A stretch of 64,000 bases of DNA from Owenweeksia sp965229445 (GTDB lineage Bacteria > Bacteroidota > Bacteroidia > Flavobacteriales > Schleiferiaceae), in the NCBI GenBank assembly GCA_965229445.1, contig OZ245876.1, forward strand, positions 1,178,001 through 1,242,000, read 5' to 3'. The notes beneath the pieces are model-generated. The model was not told where the DNA came from. It was given only the letters and a program-made list of their open reading frames with translations, and did no database searches. Every line of letters begins with the position of its first letter. Position 1 is the first letter of the stretch. Shown piece by piece: positions 24,720 through 32,853 of the stretch. Made by a program: the position numbers and the translations under genes.

Positions 24720-26581
24720 TCTTTATTCTGGGCTAATAGTTCTTGCTCCTTATCACCATACTTCTCTTGATACTGCTTTTCATATTCCTCACTGAGATTA
24801 CCTTCCAACATTCTCAGTTCCATCTGATCCCGCTCAACGTCGCCTGTGAGGTATTTCTCGATCATGAGACTGGCAATGGGCGCGGCCCACCGGCTTCCCC
24901 AATAGCCATTTTCCACGATAATTGAAATAGCAATCTTGGGATTGTCTTTAGGAGCGAAGGCAATGAAAATTGAGTGATCTTGACCGTGAGGATTCTCGGC
25001 AGTTCCTGTTTTACCACACATGGTAATACTATCGTGACGGCTCCAGCGTGCGGTACCGGTTTCAAAAACATCATGCATACCTTCTATAACCTGGGGAAAG
25101 TGCCGGGGATCAACAGAGGTGTGTTTGGGCTCGATAAAATTTGTGTCTTGTAAGCCATGTTTGCCGATCCTCTTGATGATATGCGGGGTAAAGTAATGGC
25201 CGTGGTTGGCGATGGCGGCTGTCATATTTGCCAATTGGATTGGTGTTACCAACAACTCCCCCTGACCGATCCCCAGGGATATGGTACTGACGGCTTTCCA
25301 TGTTGGATACTCAAAAGCCCGATCATAATAATCTGAATTTGGTACAAAACCCCTTCTTCCAGTAGGGAGGTCATTATTGAGAAACTTACCCAGGCCAAAA
25401 CTCTTTACGTGTTTGCTCCAGGCGTTCATTCCCTGATGAGCATCGGGATATTTTTCAATTATACCTTTATAAACGGTGCAGTAATAATTATTACAAGATT
25501 TACTAATGCTCTTTCTAAGGGCTATCGGGTAATTGGTACCACAGTGACAGGCCACATGCAATCTTCCATAATGAAAACCATGGTGACAAGTGTAACTGGT
25601 GTTTTCAGTTATGGTTTCTTCCTGCAAGGCAATGAGAGCATTGATCACTTTGAAGGGCGAGCCCGGGGGGTACTCAGCCAATAGACCTCTGTCGAACAGA
25701 GGCTTGTTGATGCTATCGGCATAGAGCATGCTGTAATTTTTGGTGCGTTCACGTCCTACCATTAACTCCGGGTTGTAACTAGGGCTAGTCACCAATGCCA
25801 GGATTTCTCCAGTAGAAGGTTCAATGGCCACCACACTTCCTCGTTTGCCGTTCATCAGAGCTTCACCATATTGCTGCAGGTCAATGTCTATCGAACAATA
25901 AACATCTTCCCCAGGTTGAGGCAGCGTATCGTATTTCCCTCCGTCAAAACTGCCCTTAATTCTGTTGTGCACATCCACCAGCTTGTACTGAACCCCTGCT
26001 TTTCCGCGAAGCACTGTTTCGTAAGCTTTTTCAATACCCGTAATTCCAACCAAATCTCCACTGCTGTATTCCGGGTGACTAAGGAGAAACCTGTCTGAGG
26101 CTTCACCGATAAAGCCAAGTACATTGGCTGCGGATTGGTATCGGTATTCACGTAAAATTCTCTTCTGTGAAAAGAAGCCCTGGAACTTATGCAGGCTTTC
26201 CTGAAGATAAGCATACTGTTCTTTGCTTAATTGCTTAATGAAGGTAGTAGGTTTGCGATAGGAGTATGCCTTGGCAGACTGCATCTTTTTGGTAAAGTCT
26301 TCTTCGGTAATTCCGGTAAGCCTGCAGAATAGACTGGTATCAATATCCTTAACCTGCAAGGGAATTACCATTAAATCGTAGGCGGTTTGGTTTCCAACCA
26401 GAAGTTTGGCGTTTCTATCATAGATCAAACCTCGGCCTGGATAAACCTTCTCCTTGCGAATCACATTGTTATCCGCAGACAGGCGATAGTCAGTTCGGAT
26501 GATCTGAATGTAAAACAAGCGACCAATAAAAACCAGCGCTATCGCAATGAAGAAAATGTAGAAGAGTACCTTTCGTTGCAT
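24716..26581 (-). CDS. mrdA: Penicillin-binding protein 2
   Basis: A 621-residue class B transpeptidase that cross-links peptidoglycan made by RodA. It has one N-terminal helix (FYIFFIAIALVFIGRLFYI), a dimerisation/pedestal domain starting VYPGRGLIYDRNAKLL, and a transpeptidase domain. The active-site motifs are SPFK at 308-311, SCN at 362-364 and KTGTAE near 525. The C-terminus is acidic and charged (EEYEKQYQEKYGDKEQE). It sits between mreD and rodA. Confidence 0.95.
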   Translation of the reverse strand: MQRKVLFYIFFIAIALVFIGRLFYIQIIRTDYRLSADNNVIRKEKVYPGRGLIYDRNAKLLVGNQTAYDLMVIPLQVKDIDTSLFCRLTGITEEDFTKKMQSAKAYSYRKPTTFIKQLSKEQYAYLQESLHKFQGFFSQKRILREYRYQSAANVLGFIGEASDRFLLSHPEYSSGDLVGITGIEKAYETVLRGKAGVQYKLVDVHNRIKGSFDGGKYDTLPQPGEDVYCSIDIDLQQYGEALMNGKRGSVVAIEPSTGEILALVTSPSYNPELMVGRERTKNYSMLYADSINKPLFDRGLLAEYPPGSPFKVINALIALQEETITENTSYTCHHGFHYGRLHVACHCGTNYPIALRKSISKSCNNYYCTVYKGIIEKYPDAHQGMNAWSKHVKSFGLGKFLNNDLPTGRRGFVPNSDYYDRAFEYPTWKAVSTISLGIGQGELLVTPIQLANMTAAIANHGHYFTPHIIKRIGKHGLQDTNFIEPKHTSVDPRHFPQVIEGMHDVFETGTARWSRHDSITMCGKTGTAENPHGQDHSIFIAFAPKDNPKIAISIIVENGYWGSRWAAPIASLMIEKYLTGDVERDQMELRMLEGNLSEEYEKQYQEKYGDKEQELLAQNKE

Positions 26582-26584
26582 GAC

Positions 26585-27088
26585 TTAATCCTTCGGTCGT
26601 AATCGCCAGAGCTGCACTAAGATAATGAATACTCCAGTGAATCCACCGCTGATTAATGTGCGCACCAATACCGTACCAAGCTTACTAAAAGTAAAGCTCT
26701 CTATTAGGAACAGGCTGAGATGATGTAGAAAAATAGCCAGAGAAAAATAGATTAATTGATTGGTGAGAGGAAGCTTCTCAATACTAATTTCTTGAAAGTC
26801 CTGACCTTGCTTTTGCGTGGCTAACCTAAGTATTGGCCTGCGCAGCAAGGCTAGAAGGACTGTGGAAGCGATATGTACACCACCGCTATTCTCAAAAAGG
26901 TCAATGCACAGCCCCAGCAGAAAGGCCAAAAGCATATCATAAATCCTATCCGTAGAGATGGGTAGAAGCAGAATGAATAAGATGTAAACATACGGATTGA
27001 GATATCCCGCGAATGCAATATTGTTCAGTACCAGCACTTGCAAAAGCACTAGAAAAACAAAAAACAGGGATTGCTTAATCACATTCAT
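26585..27088 (-). CDS. mreD: Rod shape-determining protein MreD
   Basis: A 167-residue membrane protein with about five hydrophobic helices (FFVFLVLLQVLVLNNIAF, PYVYILFILLLPI, LLAFLLGLCIDLFEN). The Gx-CIDLF segment after the third helix is typical of MreD. It links MreC to the RodA-PBP2 elongation complex. It overlaps mreC by 4 bases and ends 3 bases before mrdA. Confidence 0.88.
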   Translation of the reverse strand: MNVIKQSLFFVFLVLLQVLVLNNIAFAGYLNPYVYILFILLLPISTDRIYDMLLAFLLGLCIDLFENSGGVHIASTVLLALLRRPILRLATQKQGQDFQEISIEKLPLTNQLIYFSLAIFLHHLSLFLIESFTFSKLGTVLVRTLISGGFTGVFIILVQLWRLRPKD

Positions 27089-27915
27089 CCACCAATGTTT
27101 TCTTGTTCCAGTTCAATCAATTCCTTTTTTAACTGGTCTTCAATGATGTATACATAATTGGTAGAGGAGAAATCTGTAGCCAATTGTAATTTCACGCTAA
27201 AGAAATTCTGATCTTCCTGCAATTCAAAGCTTTCCACAAAGCCAATGTTTAGTCCGGCAGGAAAAATCATACTTCTTTCATCGGTAACCACCGTGTCGCC
27301 CACATTTATTTCCGCATAACGGGGAATGTCTATTAAGTAAGCGTACCGGTAGTTTTGATTGTTCCATTGCACCGGGCCAAAGAATCCTGAGTTATGGAGT
27401 TTACCACTTACCGAGAAGGATGGATTGATTAAAGGGATTACGGTGGAGAAGTGCGAACTAACATTGTTGATCACGCCAACCACACCTTCAATGCCAACCA
27501 CACCCATACCTGGTTTAACACCGTGCTTACTACCCCGGTTTAGAGTCATGAAATTTCGTTGTTTGTGATAGCTGCTGCTGATCACTCTGGCTTCCTGAAA
27601 GGCGTATCTAACCTGATAGGCGGTATCGGTGATGGTATCTCTGGAGTTGTAAATGGGTAGATAGGAGCTTTCAGCAAGCGACCGCAAGCGAGCATTTTCA
27701 TCAGATAGCCGCTCATTTTGTTCCGAAAGCTGAAGGAAGTTTTTTAGTGATTGCGTTTTTTCCAGCAATCCTCCAGAGAGTTGATTGGCAGAATGTATGA
27801 TTGAACTTCTCTGGTAGCTCCGCGATTGCTGAATCCATGAAAAGGCAATGAATTCCAGTACCAGGAAGAGGAGAAACACCCTGATGCGATAAAGGAAGTT
27901 ATAGAGATTTCGCAT
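27085..27915 (-). CDS. mreC: Rod shape-determining protein MreC
   Basis: A 276-residue bitopic protein: one N-terminal helix (RVFLLFLVLEFIAFSWI), a coiled coil (LSEQNERLSDENARLRSL) and a periplasmic beta domain with NRGSKHGVKPGMGVV and VVGVINNVSSHFSTVIPL, hallmark MreC segments. It binds PBP2 and organises wall synthesis. It lies 15 bases after mreB. Confidence 0.92.
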   Translation of the reverse strand: MRNLYNFLYRIRVFLLFLVLEFIAFSWIQQSRSYQRSSIIHSANQLSGGLLEKTQSLKNFLQLSEQNERLSDENARLRSLAESSYLPIYNSRDTITDTAYQVRYAFQEARVISSSYHKQRNFMTLNRGSKHGVKPGMGVVGIEGVVGVINNVSSHFSTVIPLINPSFSVSGKLHNSGFFGPVQWNNQNYRYAYLIDIPRYAEINVGDTVVTDERSMIFPAGLNIGFVESFELQEDQNFFSVKLQLATDFSSTNYVYIIEDQLKKELIELEQENIGG

Positions 27916-27930
27916 TCAGGATATAATTTA

Positions 27931-28956
27931 TCAGGACATGAGGAAATTGAATTTGCCAATATTCTTAAGAGCAATTCCCGTTCCTCTTACTACTGCTCTT
28001 AAAGGATCTTCTGCCACATAAACTGGTAGTTCTGTCTTCATGGACACTCTTTTATCAAGTCCTCTCAACATAGATCCGCCACCAGCCATGTAAATACCAC
28101 TGTTGTAAATATCTGCCGCCAACTCAGGAGGGGTCATAGAAAGGGCTTCCATAATAGCATCCTCAATACGCATAATGGACTTATCCAAGGCTTTGGCAAT
28201 TTCCTTATAAGTCACCATTATTTGTTTTGGCTTCCCAGTAAGCAGGTCGCGGCCTTGAACCGCCATATCTTCCGGTGGGTTTTCCAGATCGTCCAGGGCC
28301 GACCCAATCTGAATTTTTATTTCTTCAGCAGTGCGCTCGCCAATGTAGAGGTTGTGCTGTGTGCGCATATAATAGCTGATATCATTCGTGAAAACATCAC
28401 CGGCTACTTTAATGGATTTGTCTGCCACAATTCCTCCCAGGGCCAACACGGCAATTTCAGTGGTTCCTCCGCCAATATCAATGATCATATTGCCCTTGGG
28501 TTCCTGTACATCTACCCCGGTACCTATAGCTGCAGCCATAGGTTCATGTATAAGGTATACCTCACGTGCACCTGCGTGTTGGGCGGAGTCTTTCACCGCT
28601 CTTTTTTCTACCTCCGTAATGCCTGAAGGAATACAAATTACCATTCTTAAGGCCGGGGGAATCAGTCGGTTTTTAAGAGATGGAATACTCTTTATCATCT
28701 CTCGGATCATAGCTTCTGAAGCCTCAAAATCTGCAATCACACCATCTTTAAGAGGTCTGACGGTTTTAATGTTTTCATGAGTTTTGCCGTGCATCTGACG
28801 CGCCTGTTGTCCTACGGCAATTATTTTACCGGTAGAGCGATCTATGGCCACAATTGATGGCGCGTCTACGACTACCTTGTCGTTATGAATTATAAGGGTG
28901 TTTGCCGTACCCAGGTCAATCGCAATATCTTCCTTGAAAAAATCGAATAAGCCCAT
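27931..28956 (-). CDS. mreB: Actin-like cell shape protein MreB
   Basis: A 341-residue cytoplasmic actin homologue that forms membrane-bound filaments guiding lateral wall growth. Nucleotide-binding motifs are IAIDLGTANTLI near the N-terminus, MIIDIGGGTTEIAVLALGG near residue 155 and IYMAGGGSMLRGLD near 290. The N-terminal MGLFDFFKED gives a short amphipathic, membrane-binding start. It is followed by mreC, mreD, mrdA and rodA, and comes 7 bases after purH. Confidence 0.97.
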   Translation of the reverse strand: MGLFDFFKEDIAIDLGTANTLIIHNDKVVVDAPSIVAIDRSTGKIIAVGQQARQMHGKTHENIKTVRPLKDGVIADFEASEAMIREMIKSIPSLKNRLIPPALRMVICIPSGITEVEKRAVKDSAQHAGAREVYLIHEPMAAAIGTGVDVQEPKGNMIIDIGGGTTEIAVLALGGIVADKSIKVAGDVFTNDISYYMRTQHNLYIGERTAEEIKIQIGSALDDLENPPEDMAVQGRDLLTGKPKQIMVTYKEIAKALDKSIMRIEDAIMEALSMTPPELAADIYNSGIYMAGGGSMLRGLDKRVSMKTELPVYVAEDPLRAVVRGTGIALKNIGKFNFLMS

Positions 28957-28963
28957 TTAGCCT

Positions 28964-30478
28964 TTAGTGTTTAAAGTGACGGGTTCCTGTGAATACCATC
29001 GACATATTGTGGTTGTTGCAAAAATCAATGGACAATTGATCTTTGATAGAGCCACCAGGTTGTATTACCGACCTTACTCCAGCATCATGCGCAATCTCTA
29101 CACAATCCGGGAAAGGGAAAAATGCATCGGAAGCCATGACAGAACCTTCAAGGTCAAATTTAAAACTTTTAGCCTTCGTAATTGCCTGATTTAATGCATC
29201 TACGCGCGAAGTTTGTCCGGTGCCACTCGCAAAAAGTTGTCGATTTTTCGCTAATACAATGGTATTGGACTTGGTATGCTTGCAAATTTTCGATGCAAAT
29301 ATTAGGTCATCATACTCGTTTTCAGAAGGTTTAAGCTGCGTTTTCACTTCCATACCTTCTTTTTTGTCTGTCTTCAGGTCTTTATCCTGTACTAAAAAGC
29401 CATTAAGCAGACTGCGATATTGTCTTTTCGGACGATCAAAATCATTCAAAATTAAAATGATGCGATTCTTTTTCTGCTGCAATATTTCCAGAGCATCGGC
29501 ATCATAATCTGGCGCGATTACAAGCTCAAAAAAGATCTTATGCATTTCCTGTGCCGTCGCTTTATCAACTTTATGGTTGGTGACAATCACCCCTCCGAAC
29601 GCAGATACAGGATCTCCAGCCAAAGCATCCGTCCATGCCTCAATTAAGTTATTTCGCGTAGCGACACCACAGGCATTATTATGTTTAAGGATGGCCAGTG
29701 TAGTATCCTCAAATTCATGGATGAGGTTCACGGCTGCATCGGCGTCCAGCAGGTTGTTGTAGGAGAGTTCCTTACCTTGTATCTGCTCAAAAACTTCCTT
29801 CAAATCTCCATAGAAAGATCCCTCTTGATGAGGATTTTCACCATAACGTAGAGTTTTTCGCTGACCCAGGCGCAAGCTCATGGAAACGGTACCATCCAGC
29901 AAATACTGATTTATGGCATGATCATAGTTCGATGAAATTTCAAAAGCTGCTGCCGCAAAGCGCCGTCTTTCGGCCTCATCAGGACCGCCCTTTTTTAATA
30001 TTTCAATGGCTTCAGCATAATATTCGCGAGACGGAATGATCCAGGTGTCATGGTAGTTTTTGGCAGTAGCCCGGATGAGTGAGATGCCACCAATGTCGAT
30101 CTTCTCAATTATTTCCTGATGGCTGGCTCCTTCACCCAAAGTTTCTTCAAAAGGATATAGGTCAACCACCACCACATCAATAGAGGGGATATCATATTCC
30201 AATACATCCTGATCGTCACCTTCCTGCTCTCTACGAGCTAAAATTCCACCAAAAACCTTTGGATGCAAGGTTTTTACACGTCCTCCCAAAATACTCGGGT
30301 ATCCCGTCAGATCTTCCACGGCTTCTACCTGATATCCAAGATCTTCAATATGCTTGCGCGTACCACCGGTAGACAATAGATGGTAACCGGCAGTATGAAG
30401 TTCCTGAATTAGCGGTTCAAGACCATCCTTATAAAATACGGAAACCAGTGCGCTAGACTGGGGGGATTTGTGTGCCAT
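28964..30478 (-). CDS. purH: Bifunctional AICAR transformylase/IMP cyclohydrolase
   Basis: A 504-residue enzyme for the last two steps of IMP synthesis. The N-terminal cyclohydrolase part has LLSTGGTRKHIEDLGY and ILGGRVKTLHPKVFGGILARR (in parts); the C-terminal transformylase part has LRYGENPHQ and AILKHNNACGVA, including the catalytic Lys-His. The start ATG at 30478 puts the usual family N-terminus (SALVSVFYKDGLEPL) at residue 9. purH directly before mreB is a gene order I recall from other Bacteroidota. Confidence 0.95.
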   Translation of the reverse strand: MAHKSPQSSALVSVFYKDGLEPLIQELHTAGYHLLSTGGTRKHIEDLGYQVEAVEDLTGYPSILGGRVKTLHPKVFGGILARREQEGDDQDVLEYDIPSIDVVVVDLYPFEETLGEGASHQEIIEKIDIGGISLIRATAKNYHDTWIIPSREYYAEAIEILKKGGPDEAERRRFAAAAFEISSNYDHAINQYLLDGTVSMSLRLGQRKTLRYGENPHQEGSFYGDLKEVFEQIQGKELSYNNLLDADAAVNLIHEFEDTTLAILKHNNACGVATRNNLIEAWTDALAGDPVSAFGGVIVTNHKVDKATAQEMHKIFFELVIAPDYDADALEILQQKKNRIILILNDFDRPKRQYRSLLNGFLVQDKDLKTDKKEGMEVKTQLKPSENEYDDLIFASKICKHTKSNTIVLAKNRQLFASGTGQTSRVDALNQAITKAKSFKFDLEGSVMASDAFFPFPDCVEIAHDAGVRSVIQPGGSIKDQLSIDFCNNHNMSMVFTGTRHFKH

Positions 30479-30499
30479 CAGCTAGAGTTAATAGAGGGG

Positions 30500-30507
30500 C
30501 GAAGTTA
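30500..30507 (-). promoter_or_regulatory. -7 element of the purH-mre operon
   Basis: On the minus strand this reads TAACTTCG followed by CC, fitting TAnnTTCG, 21 bases before the purH ATG. A TTTCTG stretch at roughly the right distance could serve as the -33 region. It would drive the whole purH-mreBCD-mrdA-rodA run. Confidence 0.5.
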
Positions 30508-30576
30508 GGCATTTTGAACACCTCAGAAATGCTGGCAGAATCTTTTATAAGTACATTTACACACAAGAAATTCACT

Positions 30577-31833
30577 ATGATATTCCTGCGCATACTTAAC
30601 GAGAGTTTTCAGTTTGCCCTGCATGCCTTGAGGGTGAACAAGCTGCGCACAATTCTCAGCTTATTGGGCATTACCATTGGTATTTTTACGATTATCTCCG
30701 TGTTTACCCTGGTAGATTCTTTGGAGAGAAACATTCGAAACAGCATTACAGATCTTGGTTCAGATGTCATATATGTTCAGGTATGGCCCTGGGGTGCAAC
30801 GGATGGTGAGTATGCCTGGTGGAAATATTTTCAGCGACCGGAACCTAACTATCGCGAATTTCAAATGCTCGAGAAAAGGATGACCACGAGCGAAGCACTG
30901 TGTTTTGCCTTTGGTCTGAATCGCACCGTTAAATACGAGGCAAACAGTATTGAGAATGCTACTTTGCTGGCTACCACCCATAGCTATTATGACATATGGT
31001 CTTTCGATCTGGCTAAGGGAAGGTATTTCAGTCCGGTGGAATCCAAATCGGGTCCACCTATTGCCGTGTTGGGAGCGGATGTGGCCGAAGGCTTGTTCGG
31101 CGAAGAAGATCCACTGGATAAAGAAATCAAGCTTTTGGGTAGAAATGTGAGGGTGATAGGTGTATTTGAAAGACAAGGAGAGAGTCTAATTGGTCAGGAT
31201 GCGGATGAATTTTTGATATTGCCCATGAACTTTGTGAGAGGTATTATGAGCGATAAAAATCAGCAAGGCGCATTTATTATGGCCATGGCTGCCCCTGGGG
31301 TAGAAGTGGAGGAAATGAAAGATGAGCTACGCGGTGCTATGCGGTCTATCCGAAAACTTCCACCCAAGGCAGCAGATAATTTTGCCCTGAACGAAATTTC
31401 TGTCTTAACCTCCGGCATGGATGCCTTGTTTGGTGTGATTGGAGGAGCAGGATTGGTCATAGGCTTGTTTAGCATTTTGGTGGGAGGATTTGGGATTGCC
31501 AACATTATGTTTGTTAGTGTAAAAGAGCGAACGCATCAAATCGGTATTCAGAAGAGTCTGGGAGCAAAGAATTATTTTATCCTGGCCCAATTTCTGTCTG
31601 AATCCGTGGTGCTGTGTATCATAGGGGGTGTTATTGGCCTCGTGCTCATTTATGTGAGTATTCTGGGACTGGATATTTTTGAAGTGGTTGAGGGATTCGA
31701 GATAAAAATGACGGTTAAAAATATCCTGATGGGTGTGATTTGGTCTGCCATGATCGGTATTATCTCCGGATTTATACCAGCGTATATGGCCTCTCGCTTA
31801 AATCCGGTGGATGCTCTAAGAGCTGGCAAGTAG
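30577..31833 (+). CDS. ABC transporter permease, MacB/FtsX type
   Basis: A 418-residue membrane protein with the MacB layout: one N-terminal helix (LRTILSLLGITIGIFTIISVFTLV), a large periplasmic domain (about 50-270), and three C-terminal helices in an FtsX domain (GGAGLVIGLFSILVGGFGIANIMFVSVKERTHQIGI, in parts). It would couple a cytoplasmic ATPase to export or to mechanical signalling, but no ATPase gene is adjacent. I use the ATG at 30577; a longer frame to 30472 would overlap the purH start and lacks family similarity. TACATTTA at 30552-30559 may be its -7 element. Confidence 0.85.
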   Translation: MIFLRILNESFQFALHALRVNKLRTILSLLGITIGIFTIISVFTLVDSLERNIRNSITDLGSDVIYVQVWPWGATDGEYAWWKYFQRPEPNYREFQMLEKRMTTSEALCFAFGLNRTVKYEANSIENATLLATTHSYYDIWSFDLAKGRYFSPVESKSGPPIAVLGADVAEGLFGEEDPLDKEIKLLGRNVRVIGVFERQGESLIGQDADEFLILPMNFVRGIMSDKNQQGAFIMAMAAPGVEVEEMKDELRGAMRSIRKLPPKAADNFALNEISVLTSGMDALFGVIGGAGLVIGLFSILVGGFGIANIMFVSVKERTHQIGIQKSLGAKNYFILAQFLSESVVLCIIGGVIGLVLIYVSILGLDIFEVVEGFEIKMTVKNILMGVIWSAMIGIISGFIPAYMASRLNPVDALRAGK

Positions 31834-31834
31834 G

Positions 31835-32320
31835 TTAGTTCCGGTTTTTTATGGAATAATGCATCTCTGCGCCTAGTTTTAATCCAATAACACGACAGAG
31901 CTCCTCAAGTAATTCTTCATCCTCGGGGACAAAGGAGTTTAATTCAGAGCTGTCTATATCCAGCTGAGCTACCAAAATTTCTTCATCATAAATAGGTATT
32001 ACCAATTCCGATCGCACATCCAGGCTGCAGGCAATATAATTGTCTTCAGCACTAACATCGTCGGACCTGTAGACGGAACCAGTGCGAGCAACCTGTCCGC
32101 AAATACCTCTGCCGTATGGAATAACCACATGGTCTGTTGGCGCTCCCACAAAGGGGCCCAGATGCAAGCTTTGTGTGTCGTTATTCATAAAGTAAATCCC
32201 TACCCAGCTGTAAGCAGATTTTAAGTCGCACACCAGTTCGCATATCTTTTTGAGCTTTCCGGTAAGGGTAAGTTGTTGGTTGTCAATAATTTGATCAGTG
32301 CTTTCGAGTAGGTTTTTCAT
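31835..32320 (-). CDS. GAF protein, free methionine-R-sulfoxide reductase-like
   Basis: A 161-residue GAF-domain protein resembling fRMsr, which reduces free methionine-R-sulfoxide. SAYSWVGIYF, PYGRGICGQVARTG and NYIACSLDVRSELVIPI follow the family. Cys74 and Cys98 keep the 24-residue spacing of E. coli Cys94 and Cys118, but the place of E. coli Cys84 is His64. The enzyme could work with two cysteines, or it may be a related sensor. It ends 2 bases from the convergent permease gene and is followed upstream by dgkA. Confidence 0.78.
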   Translation of the reverse strand: MKNLLESTDQIIDNQQLTLTGKLKKICELVCDLKSAYSWVGIYFMNNDTQSLHLGPFVGAPTDHVVIPYGRGICGQVARTGSVYRSDDVSAEDNYIACSLDVRSELVIPIYDEEILVAQLDIDSSELNSFVPEDEELLEELCRVIGLKLGAEMHYSIKNRN

Positions 32321-32325
32321 AGCAA

Positions 32326-32679
32326 TTACAGGAGATTGTAGAGTTTCGGTACAAAAATAAGCAAGCCGGTTATGCTGGCTATGGCGGAACAGACAAGCAC
32401 TGCGGCGGCGGCAAGATCTTTTACAATCCGGGCCTGCTCCGATCTTTCGCGAGATACCATATCAGTTAACTGTTCAATGGATGAATTTATAATTTCCGTG
32501 CTTATCACCAATCCTATACAGATTAAAATCGCTAACCATTCCCAGGCAAAGAGGTTTAAAATTAATCCTAATATGACGACCAATAAAGTTGCTATAAGAT
32601 GAACGGGGGCATGCCTTTCATGGGATATAAAAAAGGATAATCCATTCCAGGCATAACGAAATGCAGCCAGTCTCAACAT
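32326..32679 (-). CDS. dgkA: Diacylglycerol kinase family protein
   Basis: A 117-residue membrane protein of the prokaryotic DgkA/undecaprenol kinase family. Family features are the N-terminal basic segment with SFFISHERHAPVHL, and two helices around EWLAILICIGLVISTEIINSSIEQLTD, where the E-xx-NS-xx-E pattern binds metal and ATP, followed by AKDLAAAAVL-like KDLAAAAVLV. It phosphorylates diacylglycerol or undecaprenol for lipid recycling. It lies 5 bases upstream of the GAF gene, so the two are co-transcribed. Confidence 0.92.
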   Translation of the reverse strand: MLRLAAFRYAWNGLSFFISHERHAPVHLIATLLVVILGLILNLFAWEWLAILICIGLVISTEIINSSIEQLTDMVSRERSEQARIVKDLAAAAVLVCSAIASITGLLIFVPKLYNLL

Positions 32680-32797
32680 AATTTTGTAATATTATTCCTT
32701 CAATTTGTAGAAAATGAACCAACCTAAAGGGGTAATTATCCGTTTAGAATCTATAGCAAGCCCTTTAAATATGCAGAATAGCCGTTGGTTCGTTTAA

Positions 32798-32830
32798 TTG
32801 ATGGCTAAAATTATTTAATAAGTATATTCG
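32798..32830 (+). promoter_or_regulatory. Promoter of the type B cargo gene
   Basis: TTG at 32798-32800, a 22-base spacer and TATATTCG followed by CC at 32823-32830. This is the same -7 octamer as upstream of ppiD. The spacer is at the long end of the accepted range. Confidence 0.45.
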
Positions 32831-32853
32831 CCGGGCAACATTTTCGACTAATA

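Noticed and set aside
28222..28780. Overlapping open frames of 130-134 codons opposite mreB
   Set aside because: mreB is certain on the minus strand, and the plus-strand frames have no family features.
30472..30576. N-terminal extension of the ABC permease gene
   Set aside because: It overlaps the purH start, carries the purH -7 element on the other strand and adds 35 residues without family similarity; the ATG at 30577 fits the MacB N-terminus.
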